Positions 33,612 through 41,746 of a stretch of 64,000 nt of DNA are shown here, piece by piece. The notes under the pieces are model-generated. The model was not told the DNA's origin and made no database searches. It saw only the letters and a list, made by a program, of their open reading frames with translations. Each line of letters opens with the position of its first letter. Position 1 is the first letter of the stretch. The DNA is taken from NCBI GenBank assembly GCA_902802755.1, contig CADCNH010000008.1, positions 1 through 64,000 on the forward strand, in the 5' to 3' direction. This DNA comes from an uncultured Bacteroidota bacterium (GTDB taxonomy: Bacteria > Bacteroidota > Bacteroidia > Bacteroidales > WCHB1-69). The translations under genes were made by a program, and so were the position numbers.

Positions 33612-34439
33612 ATGAAGAAACTATTTATTTTAGGTATTTTCCTATTAGTATCATTAACAATGATGACCGCTTGTAAAAAGGATACTCCTACACCTAACAA
33701 CAGTAATAACAACACTGAGAATCCTGGCGAAGACCCTGGAACCAACAATCCAAATTATCCTTCCACAGCAGTAGTAATTTCTAATGCAGTTACGGATTAT
33801 GATGGCAATACTTACGATGCAGTAAAAATCGGCAACCAAGTTTGGATGGCAAAAAACCTGCGCACCAAACACTATGCTGATGGAACGCTCATACCAGCGG
33901 GTGCGAATGGGATGATAAACTATCGTTTTGCGCCTAACAACAATGAAGAGAACGTCCCCGAATACGGTTACTTGTATAGTTGGTCAGTCGCTATGAATAA
34001 TGCAAATAGCAGTAACGCAAATCCTAGTGGAGTTCAAGGAGTTTGTCCTAATGGATGGCATTTGCCAAGCGAGGCAGAATGGACACAATTGATTAATTAT
34101 ATGGAAAGTCAGTCTATTTACCATCCTGATGGTCATCCTGATTTCATTGCAAAAGCGTTGGCAGCCACATGGGGTTGGAACGAGGGTTATAACACGTATG
34201 CAGTGGGCAATGATCAAAGCGCAAATAACGCTTCAGGGTTTTCAGCTCTTCCTGCAGGTGCATGTAATTTGGGAGTATGCATCGGCTTTGGCGAACATGC
34301 AGATTTTTGGAGTTCTACATCATATCCCGACCTCGACAACTACGCATATTTCCTTAATATCCATTGCTATAATGAAAAAGCAGCATTAGGCAATGGTAAT
34401 AAGTCTATCGCAAACTCAGTTCGTTGTGTGCGTGATTAA
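33612..34439 (+). CDS. FISUMP-domain lipoprotein
   Basis: The product has 275 residues. Signal peptide with lipobox TMMTACKKD, a Asn/Pro/Thr-rich linker (about 20-50), then the Fibrobacter succinogenes major paralogous domain: KIGNQVWMAKNLRTKHYADG, GYLYSWSVAM, CPNGWHLPSEAEWTQLINYM, FWSSTSYPD, SIANSVRCVRD. These are surface or periplasmic lipoproteins of unknown exact role, widespread in Fibrobacter and Bacteroidales. It converges on kdsA. Confidence 0.9.
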   Translation: MKKLFILGIFLLVSLTMMTACKKDTPTPNNSNNNTENPGEDPGTNNPNYPSTAVVISNAVTDYDGNTYDAVKIGNQVWMAKNLRTKHYADGTLIPAGANGMINYRFAPNNNEENVPEYGYLYSWSVAMNNANSSNANPSGVQGVCPNGWHLPSEAEWTQLINYMESQSIYHPDGHPDFIAKALAATWGWNEGYNTYAVGNDQSANNASGFSALPAGACNLGVCIGFGEHADFWSSTSYPDLDNYAYFLNIHCYNEKAALGNGNKSIANSVRCVRD

Positions 34440-34462
34440 CCATCCTATCATACCCTGCATAC

Positions 34463-35239
34463 TTATAAGGCTTGGCGGAGGCGGAGGAGTTTCACCAACA
34501 AATCGTGTAATTGATTCAAAGGCAGCATATTGGCTCCATCGGACAGAGCCTTGGCAGGTTCGGGATGGGTTTCAAGGAACAAGCCATCGTAACCGACAGC
34601 TACAGCTGCTTTGGCTAAGGTTTCTATCAGGTCTGGGCGGCCACCGGTAACCCCTTTCGGCTGGTTGGGTTGCTGCAAGGAATGGGTGGCATCGAAGACC
34701 ACAGGACAAGCATTACTTTTCAGTTCTTTAATACCACGGAAATCCACCACCAAATCGGTATAGCCGAAAGTGGTGCCTCGTTCCGTAATTAACACTTGCT
34801 TATTGCCGGCTTCACGAACTTTCTCCACGGCAAATCGCATCGCCTCGGGCGACATGAACTGTCCCTTCTTAATATTGATAATTTTGCCCGTTTTCGCTGC
34901 TGCCACCAGCAAATCGGTCTGTCGGCAGAGGAAGGCCGGAATCTGCAGCACATCGGCCACCTGGGCCGCCCATGCCGCTTCCTGCTCCGTGTGGATATCT
35001 GTCACTATGGGCAGATCCAAATCAGCCTTCACCTTGGCCAACACCGCCAGTGCTTGCTCATTGCCAATGCCAGTAAACGAATGCAGCGAAGAACGGTTCG
35101 CTTTTTTATAGGAAGCCTTGAAATAGTAAGGAATTTCAAGTTCCACGCATATTTTTTTGATTTCGCGGGCAATCAGGAGAGTGATTTCTTCTCCTTCCAC
35201 CACACAAGGGCCAGCGATTAAAAAGAAGGGGGTGTTCAT
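34463..35239 (-). CDS. kdsA: 3-deoxy-8-phosphooctulonate synthase
   Basis: The product has 258 residues. It condenses arabinose-5-phosphate with phosphoenolpyruvate to KDO-8-phosphate for lipopolysaccharide. Motifs: IAGPCVVEGEE, YFKASYKKANRSSLHSFTGI, DIHTEQEAAWAAQVADVLQI, KKGQFMSPEAM, FDATHSLQQPNQPKGVTGGR, FLETHPEPAKALSDGANMLP. Length is slightly under the usual 270-280. It follows the glycosyltransferase gene at 35451 on the same strand, with a microsatellite in between. Confidence 0.97.
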   Translation of the reverse strand: MNTPFFLIAGPCVVEGEEITLLIAREIKKICVELEIPYYFKASYKKANRSSLHSFTGIGNEQALAVLAKVKADLDLPIVTDIHTEQEAAWAAQVADVLQIPAFLCRQTDLLVAAAKTGKIINIKKGQFMSPEAMRFAVEKVREAGNKQVLITERGTTFGYTDLVVDFRGIKELKSNACPVVFDATHSLQQPNQPKGVTGGRPDLIETLAKAAVAVGYDGLFLETHPEPAKALSDGANMLPLNQLHDLLVKLLRLRQAL

Positions 35240-35240
35240 T

Positions 35241-35450
35241 GCAGGTTACAGGTTACAGGTTGCAGGTTACAGGTTACAGGTTGCAGGTTACAGGTTACAG
35301 GTTGCAGGTTGCGGAATTTAAAGTTCAGGGTTAGAAAGGTTAGGAAGGTTACAAGATTACAGGATTACAAGATTACAGGATTAAAGGATTACAGGATTTT
35401 GGATTATCAATTGTCAATTGTCAACTGTCAATTATCAATTATCAATTGTT
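35241..35450. repeat. GGTTACAG/GGTTGCAG microsatellite and other simple repeats
   Basis: Tandem units of GGTTACAG(G) and GGTTGCAGG run over about 35243-35311, followed by GATTACAGGATTACAAG units to about 35400 and CAATTATCAATTGTCAA units to about 35450. Copy-number variation is expected. No gene is seen. Confidence 0.85.
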
Positions 35451-36584
35451 CTAGCCTCGGCGGGAGAATTTGGCAGCGATATAGATAAAGATGCTTATCA
35501 GTGCATAGAGCAGATCGATGAAGAAGATATATGGAATAATGTCTTTTTCTTTCAGTTTAGCGGCGGAAAAGCCGAAAACAAGGTACTGACACAGTGTTTT
35601 GAAAACAAACACCGACAGGGTAGCTATCAAGAAAGGCAATATATACACGGAAAAGCCAATACTCAGTCCCAAAAACACGAAAAACAGCAGATTCAGAACG
35701 CTATAGAAACCCAAGAGGAAACGCACTCCAGGCTTGTAAAACGGACGAGTGCTCAGATATCCTTTCTTTTCCTTGAACCAACGACGGAAATTCACCTTGG
35801 GACGAGCGATGGTATAAGATTCGCTAAAATATTCAATATCAACATTTTTATCTGTAGCGGCACGACCAATGAAGATGTCATCATCGCCATACGCGATATG
35901 ATTATGGGAGGCAAAACCACGCTGTTTCATAAACAGGTCTTTGGTATAAGCCAGGTTCTGTCCCCTGCCCATATACGTCATCTTGGCCAATGAATACGAG
36001 AAATACTGTATTGCGGTTTGCAGGGAATCAAAGCGCAGCAAGCGGTTAAAGAGACCCGGCTGCTTTTCGATAGAGCAATAACCCAGCACAATCTGCTTGC
36101 CGTTCACAAAATGTTTGGCCATATTCTGAAGCCAATAAGGCGAGGCGGGCATGCAATTGGCATCTGTCAACACTATCAACTTATGTTTTGCCTCCTTAAT
36201 GCCGATAGCCAAAGGAAACTTTTTTCCTTTAATAGTTGTGACAGAGGAGTTTAAATCAACAAACACCAAATGAGGGTACTGCTTTTGGTAATCCTCCACC
36301 ACCTGTGCCGTCTCGTCGTGAGAATTATCACTAACCACGATAACCTCATAATCATTGTACTGTTGTGTAAGGATGGCAGGCAGTGTTCTGCTCAGATGAT
36401 GCGCCTGATCGCACGAAGTTATGACAATTGAGATGGGGTCCTGACGGTAATCTTTAATCTTTTTAGGTTTATGAAACGCAAATCGGACAAAGATAAATCC
36501 ATAATATAATAAGAGGAAAAATGCTATTACAGAAAAGCATATCAGGAAAATAAGGGGCAGATTCAAAGGTAAGTCAGTTGTCAT
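35451..36584 (-). CDS. Membrane-bound family 2 glycosyltransferase
   Basis: The product has 377 residues. An N-terminal membrane helix (LIFLICFSVIAFFLLLYYGF) precedes a GT-A domain with SIVITSCDQAHHLSRTLPAI, VIVVSDNSHDETAQVVEDYQ, VLTDANCMP (the DxD-like position), GRGQNLAYTKDLF and YGDDDIFIGRA. Two or three helices near the C-terminus (FLLGFYSVLNLLFFVFLGLS) complete it. It is probably involved in surface polysaccharide or LPS synthesis; the donor and acceptor cannot be told. It is upstream of kdsA on the same strand. Confidence 0.88.
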   Translation of the reverse strand: MTTDLPLNLPLIFLICFSVIAFFLLLYYGFIFVRFAFHKPKKIKDYRQDPISIVITSCDQAHHLSRTLPAILTQQYNDYEVIVVSDNSHDETAQVVEDYQKQYPHLVFVDLNSSVTTIKGKKFPLAIGIKEAKHKLIVLTDANCMPASPYWLQNMAKHFVNGKQIVLGYCSIEKQPGLFNRLLRFDSLQTAIQYFSYSLAKMTYMGRGQNLAYTKDLFMKQRGFASHNHIAYGDDDIFIGRAATDKNVDIEYFSESYTIARPKVNFRRWFKEKKGYLSTRPFYKPGVRFLLGFYSVLNLLFFVFLGLSIGFSVYILPFLIATLSVFVFKTLCQYLVFGFSAAKLKEKDIIPYIFFIDLLYALISIFIYIAAKFSRRG

Positions 36585-36639
36585 ATATTAGATGTTAATA
36601 TTAAATACAAAAATATTTTAAAGTTTAGGATTTTTGATG

Positions 36640-36647
36640 TATTTTTG
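36640..36647 (+). promoter_or_regulatory. -7 element of tgt
   Basis: TATTTTTG at 36640-36647 followed by CC; the ATG at 36666 is 18 nt downstream. Confidence 0.55.
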
Positions 36648-36665
36648 CCGAAATTTACTAACAAA

Positions 36666-37799
36666 ATGCAGTTTATAATTCAACATACTGACCCCAAAAG
36701 CTCTGCCCGTGCTGGTTTAATCCATACCGACCATGGTGACATTGAAACCCCCATTTTCATGCCCGTAGGCACCGTAGGAGCTGTTAAAGCCGTACACATC
36801 AAGAATGTACGGGAAGACATCAAAGCCCAAATCATTCTTGGCAACACTTATCACTTATACTTACGTCCCGGACTTGAGGTGCTTGAAGCCGCCGGCGGCC
36901 TGCACCGTTTCAACGGCTGGGACAGACCGATACTGACTGACAGTGGCGGTTATCAGGTTTTTTCATTGAGTGCCCGACGCAAAATCAACGCCGAGGAAGG
37001 GGTGTGGTTCCAGTCACACATCGATGGCTCACGACACCTGTTCAGTCCCGAGAAAGTGATGGACATTGAGCGCAGCATTGGTGCTGACATCGTCATGTCG
37101 TTTGACGAATGCACCCCCTACCCCTGCGATTACGCTTACGCAGAGCAGTCGATGAAAATCACCCACGGCTGGTTGGAGCGTTGCTGCAAGCGTTTTGACG
37201 AGACCGAGCCGAAATACGGCTATTCCCAGACCCTGTTTCCCATTGTGCAGGGCAGCGTATTCCCCGAACTGCGCAAACGCTCGGCGGAGTTCATCAGCTC
37301 GATGAACCGTGAGGGCAACGCCATTGGAGGCGTGTCCGTCGGTGAGCCCACCGACCTGATGTACGAAATCACGGAGTTGTGCTGCCAGCTGCTACCCAAG
37401 GACAAGCCCCGTTACCTGATGGGCGTAGGTACTCCCGCCAATATCATTGAGGGCATATCCATGGGCGTGGATATGTTCGACTGCGTGATGCCCACCCGCA
37501 ACGGCCGCAATGGCATGATTTTCACCTGGGATGGCATCATGAACATGCGCAACGAAAAGTGGAAGAACGACTTTACCCCGATAGACGCCAACAGCGACCT
37601 ATTCGCCGACCGTGAGTACACCCGCGCCTACCTGCGCCACATGTACGTAGCCGACGAGATTTTAGGTCCAATGATTGGCAGCATCCACAACCTGCATTTC
37701 TATCTGGACTTGGTGAAGACCGCCCGCAAACACATCGCGGACGGCACTTTTGCCAGCTGGAAGAATGAGATTTTACCGAGAATTTCGCAAAGACTGTAA
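36666..37799 (+). CDS. tgt: tRNA-guanine transglycosylase without the usual zinc cysteines
   Basis: The start at 36666 (MQFIIQHTDPKSSARAG) was chosen because the longer frame begins with a TTG inside the promoter. The product has 377 residues. It exchanges guanine-34 for preQ1 in tRNAs. The active-site motifs are present: LTDSGGYQVFSL, MSFDECTPYP, VGEPTDLMYEI, DMFDCVMPTRNGRNG. The C-terminal zinc site normally reads CxCxxC with a later His; the aligned stretch here is ANSDLFADREYTRAYLRH, so all three cysteines are replaced, while the His in IHNLHFYL remains. QueH at 20478 is in the same pathway. Confidence 0.95.
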   Translation: MQFIIQHTDPKSSARAGLIHTDHGDIETPIFMPVGTVGAVKAVHIKNVREDIKAQIILGNTYHLYLRPGLEVLEAAGGLHRFNGWDRPILTDSGGYQVFSLSARRKINAEEGVWFQSHIDGSRHLFSPEKVMDIERSIGADIVMSFDECTPYPCDYAYAEQSMKITHGWLERCCKRFDETEPKYGYSQTLFPIVQGSVFPELRKRSAEFISSMNREGNAIGGVSVGEPTDLMYEITELCCQLLPKDKPRYLMGVGTPANIIEGISMGVDMFDCVMPTRNGRNGMIFTWDGIMNMRNEKWKNDFTPIDANSDLFADREYTRAYLRHMYVADEILGPMIGSIHNLHFYLDLVKTARKHIADGTFASWKNEILPRISQRL

Positions 37800-37910
37800 T
37801 TCCAGTGATCAGGATTCAGGGGTCAGGATTCAGGGGTCAGGGGTCAGGATTCAGGGGTCAGGATTCAGGGGTCAGGATTCAGGGGTCAGGGGTCAGGGAT
37901 TAGTAATTAA
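37800..37910. repeat. CAGGGGT/CAGGATT tandem repeat
   Basis: Alternating CAGGATT and CAGGGGT heptamers cover about 37807-37900, right after tgt. A similar block lies at about 43795-43838, right after topB. Confidence 0.8.
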
Positions 37911-38038
37911 GAATATGGGATGTCAATGTAGGCAACTGCGTCTCGCAGTCGCGAGAAATAGAGACAACCCTCATTTTTCAATCTGCAAGAATACACCTTA
38001 GAGCCGGTGATGCGGCAACACATCTTGCCACACCATAA

Positions 38039-41000
38039 TTATCGTTTGATGAACTTGGAAACGGAAAAATGCTGATCAGTAGTGAGGATGCGTACGAAGT
38101 ATAGTCCGCTGGTCAGGTGGTTGACGTTAAGGGTACTCAGTTGCTCGTTCTGTCCATTATAGCTTATGACTTGGCGACCGCTCATGTCGTAGATCACGAT
38201 TTGCTGTACTGGTTCGGAGCATTGAACATGGAGTATGCCCGTGGTAGGATTAGGAAACACACTGAAAAGTATCTCCTCGCGGGTCGCAACACCTACATTG
38301 TCGTCCATGTCCTCCACACATAGGGTGCCCATGCCGGGGAGTACAATGTTGTCCACCCAAGCACAGTCGCTACCATCGATGACACCAGAGTCCTTCCGAT
38401 AGCTAAATCTGAAGGTGTGTGTGCCTGAACTGACCGGAAAAGAAGCCTGTGACCAATCGGTGGAACCCGTTTGGCTATCCATCTCAGTATTGTCAATATA
38501 AAATTTGAAGAAGTCATAGCCATCCTCAGAAGAAACTTTGCGGAAATAGGAGATGTTTGCAGAGGGGGAACAGTTGACTGTGATGAAGAATTCAGATTGG
38601 TCGTTGTCGGCCAAGTCCTGTTTGGAACGGATGCAGTAGTTGCCGGCATAGGCTTGCTCATTGGTAACAAACCAAGGGTTATTGTTGGTTTGCCATGGGA
38701 AAGCGGTCAGATTACCTGTCTCGAAGGTTTCCATAACAGTACCAACAGTCAAGTAGATGGTGTCCACGATGATGTCCTGTCCTACCACACATTTCACGTA
38801 GAGTGGTACAGTTGTCATGTCCGGAACAGAGGCACCGATTGACACTTGATACTGGGCAGTTGCAGAGGTGCCAGCAGGCAATACCGAGATATTCTGGGCT
38901 GGGGTGTTCACGGTCACCAAGCTGTAATGGCTGGTGAGGTGCAGAGCGGCATTGGTCAATGGGCAATGGCCGATGTTGGAGTAGGTCACTGTCACATTGG
39001 CCATGTCACCTGGAGCGAATGATGCAGTGCCATTCGTGTTTTGAAGGGCCACATTCGCAATGGAAAATATCGGAGTCACAACCATTATCGTGAAATACTT
39101 GGTGGTGGTCTCATTGCCGAAGGTGGTAGTAATGACAAAAGGAATCTCGTCGCCATCCCGGGCATCCGCAGGCAACACGATGGTGAAAGCATTATTGTGC
39201 GTGCTGGTGGCGTCAGCAGCGATGCTGTTGTCGCTCACGCTGTTTTGAGGGATGACGACGCCCGGATAGCTGCTGCTGAGCGTGGTGGTGACATTGGAGG
39301 CTGTAGCTACACCGTAGTTAGTCAAGGCCACATCCATATAAACAGTGGAGCCAGGTTGCGGGACGCTCTGCTCCGACAAGGAGTAGGAGGAGACGGCCAC
39401 AAAGGGTCCCGTCGGGGCGATGACCTGCACGGTCTTGAAGAATTGGATGTGGTTTTGTGCCGAAACTGCCAACTCATAATCCCCCAGAATGTTGACGGCG
39501 CTGAAGGTGAGGCTGGCATAACCGGAGGCATCCGTGAAGGCGGCCGCTATCAACTCGTTGTTGTAGGTCAGGGCCACGTAGGCGTAGGGCACCGTCTGCA
39601 CGTCATAGCTGGTGCTTCCCACCAAGAGAAACTCGTCGGAGTTGACGGTCAAGTTGGATGGAATGCCCAAATAGGGTTTCAGGGAAGGGTCGCCCATCAG
39701 GTGGTAAACCTCCCAGTAGTAAAGCTTTAGATCTGAGCTTGAGCCTTCCACCGCCAGATCTCCGGCAGTCATGTAGCCCGCGATGCTGGTGACCCAAGCA
39801 TCGTGATTCTCGCCGTGCGTGTGGAAGATTCTGTCGTAGGCACCCAGATGGTTGGCATTGTACGTCGGGGTGGAGTCGATGGTGCTGCGGAAGCCGACAG
39901 ACCAGTAAAAGTCCTCATCCCAATAGGTGATGTCGGAACCGCCGATATAGCCGACAGCTCCTTTGTCGGGGACACGCAAGAGCATTTCGGCAAAACACTC
40001 AGGGTCTCCAAAGGTGCAGGACAGACAGCAGTTCCCGATCATAAAACCGTATTTGTCGGCATTGTTCATATATGGCACGTGGTCACAGGTGAACGCGGGC
40101 TCGTTCCAGCCGTATCCAGAGCCGTGTGCCGTGTAGTTGATCCAACCACATCCTGAGCTGATCTCCTGACGGATGATCGAAGCCTGGCCGGAGCAGTCAT
40201 ACAAATGCTTGTACACCGTGGTGTAGTTGTACGTGGCGGAGGTGGTGTTGACGTAATTGTCAAAGATGTAGTTGATCTGACCGTTGAGATGGGTGGGGGC
40301 CCAGATATCGTCGTTGCCGGCAATCAACACCGCCTTGCCCAGATAGGACGGATCCGGCATCGTATATTGCTCGTACATCAATGTCTTCTCAATTTGCGGA
40401 AGCAGTTGGTTGATGTTCTGGGCCGAGAAACGACCGTAGTAGCAGTCCGGCAGATGGTCGCCGCTGGTCCAAGTGGCATAGTGCAAATCCGTCTTGTGGT
40501 TCTGAGTGCCCGTGAAAGCGGGTATCTGTCCCACATCGCCGACGAGCAGGACAAAGGTGGGCGCCGGGTTCGCGGCCGTGGCATTGGTGTACTCGGACAG
40601 GATATAGTTCCTGATGGCCGTGGTCGTGGTGCCGGTGGCGCTCGTGTAAGCGACTTCCACAAGGTAGCCGATACGCTTTTTCCAGTTGACGAAAGCCATC
40701 AGTTGCTCGTTGTTGGCGAACATATCGTGGGCGATGATCAGATACTTGACGGGGGTGATGTTGAACTCGTTGCGCGTGTCCATCGGGTTGATGACGGCCT
40801 CCTTGGCGGCGTGGAACAGCGGGCTGTAGTACTTGTCCTTCATCTCCATGGTGGCCAGAATATTGGCATTCTCGTAAGTAATCTCAACATCAATACGGCT
40901 ATATATCCTAATCTTGTTCGTAACAGGATTATAGGCCACTGGACTCACCACCACACTGGCCAGGTTCACGTCACGCATGGTGCCGATCTTGTGGGCAGTG

Positions 41001-41440
41001 ACCACCTCCGGCTGCGAAGTATAGAACGCATCGGTGCGATAGACAGCTTCGTTCTTGTTGAAGGGACGTTTTCCCGTGTCGGACTTGGAACAGCTCTCTT
41101 GGCAGGGCATCACCGGATAGAGCACATTCAAGGCAGCAGCATCGTATTCCACATAGTCTGCCGACACAATATGGACGTTAACCTCTTCGCACAAGGGAAT
41201 CTCAATCAACTTGGTGAGTTCCGGCAATGACGGGAAACCCACTTTCGTGGAGTTGTCGTAGCCATCCATGATGAGGGAAGAATAGCGGGCGTCTCCGGCT
41301 TTCACCGCACTGCTCTGTAATTTGGGAGTATTGAACACAATGGAAAGATTGTTTATCGTATTCTGCCGGATGGTGTAGTTCTGTGCGCCCAGAAAGAGAA
41401 CGCTAACCAGTAAAATACAGAATAATAATATTTTTTTCAT
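38039..41440 (-). CDS. Gingipain-like C25 cysteine peptidase with T9SS sorting domain
   Basis: The ATG at 41440 gives a clean signal peptide (MKKILLFCILLVSVLFLGAQ); an in-frame codon 48 nt upstream adds only polar residues. The product has 1133 residues. The propeptide is followed by the C25 domain: LIIAHDMFANNEQLMAFVNW, VLLVGDVGQIPA, then catalytic His439 in YTAHGSGYGW and the Cys471-Cys472 pair in GNCCLSC, a 32-33 residue spacing like that in Arg-gingipains. Ig-like domains and a jelly-roll-like segment (METFETGNLTAFPWQ) follow, then a type A sorting domain (FSVFPNPTTGILHVQ, GLYFVRIL). It is a secreted protease; substrate specificity is not predictable. Confidence 0.93.
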   Translation of the reverse strand: MKKILLFCILLVSVLFLGAQNYTIRQNTINNLSIVFNTPKLQSSAVKAGDARYSSLIMDGYDNSTKVGFPSLPELTKLIEIPLCEEVNVHIVSADYVEYDAAALNVLYPVMPCQESCSKSDTGKRPFNKNEAVYRTDAFYTSQPEVVTAHKIGTMRDVNLASVVVSPVAYNPVTNKIRIYSRIDVEITYENANILATMEMKDKYYSPLFHAAKEAVINPMDTRNEFNITPVKYLIIAHDMFANNEQLMAFVNWKKRIGYLVEVAYTSATGTTTTAIRNYILSEYTNATAANPAPTFVLLVGDVGQIPAFTGTQNHKTDLHYATWTSGDHLPDCYYGRFSAQNINQLLPQIEKTLMYEQYTMPDPSYLGKAVLIAGNDDIWAPTHLNGQINYIFDNYVNTTSATYNYTTVYKHLYDCSGQASIIRQEISSGCGWINYTAHGSGYGWNEPAFTCDHVPYMNNADKYGFMIGNCCLSCTFGDPECFAEMLLRVPDKGAVGYIGGSDITYWDEDFYWSVGFRSTIDSTPTYNANHLGAYDRIFHTHGENHDAWVTSIAGYMTAGDLAVEGSSSDLKLYYWEVYHLMGDPSLKPYLGIPSNLTVNSDEFLLVGSTSYDVQTVPYAYVALTYNNELIAAAFTDASGYASLTFSAVNILGDYELAVSAQNHIQFFKTVQVIAPTGPFVAVSSYSLSEQSVPQPGSTVYMDVALTNYGVATASNVTTTLSSSYPGVVIPQNSVSDNSIAADATSTHNNAFTIVLPADARDGDEIPFVITTTFGNETTTKYFTIMVVTPIFSIANVALQNTNGTASFAPGDMANVTVTYSNIGHCPLTNAALHLTSHYSLVTVNTPAQNISVLPAGTSATAQYQVSIGASVPDMTTVPLYVKCVVGQDIIVDTIYLTVGTVMETFETGNLTAFPWQTNNNPWFVTNEQAYAGNYCIRSKQDLADNDQSEFFITVNCSPSANISYFRKVSSEDGYDFFKFYIDNTEMDSQTGSTDWSQASFPVSSGTHTFRFSYRKDSGVIDGSDCAWVDNIVLPGMGTLCVEDMDDNVGVATREEILFSVFPNPTTGILHVQCSEPVQQIVIYDMSGRQVISYNGQNEQLSTLNVNHLTSGLYFVRILTTDQHFSVSKFIKR

Positions 41441-41746
41441 TTTACAATTTTCTTTAATATGGCAATAATTTTGAGAAATAATATCCATTATGTCTGCAAA
41501 AGTAACAAATTATCCAACACATTGGGCTTTTTTTGAAAATTTTCCAGCAGCATAAGTACAACTAATTTTTCTTTTTACAATGTTTCAAAGAAAAAAATTC
41601 TAAAACTTACCTCCTTCAATTCGGCAGAAATGACTAATTTTGCCACCGCAAAAAAACACAGAAAACACACCGTGATTTTGCAAAATCAAAACACTAAATT
41701 AACCCTGTTAAACTATTAATTGTTAACTATCAATTATCAACTATAA
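41441..41746. promoter_or_regulatory. Divergent intergenic region between the C25 protease and topB
   Basis: On the minus strand TACTTTTG (41504-41497) is a candidate -7 element for the protease gene. The rest is AT-rich, ending in TTAACTATCAATTATCAAC simple repeats just before the topB ATG. No gene is seen. Confidence 0.4.

Noticed and set aside
40205-41230. 341-codon open frame antisense to the C25 protease gene
   Set aside because: It lies fully opposite a well supported gene with signal peptide, catalytic motifs and sorting domain. Its translation is rich in Gly, Val, Arg and His, as expected from the complement of a biased coding strand.
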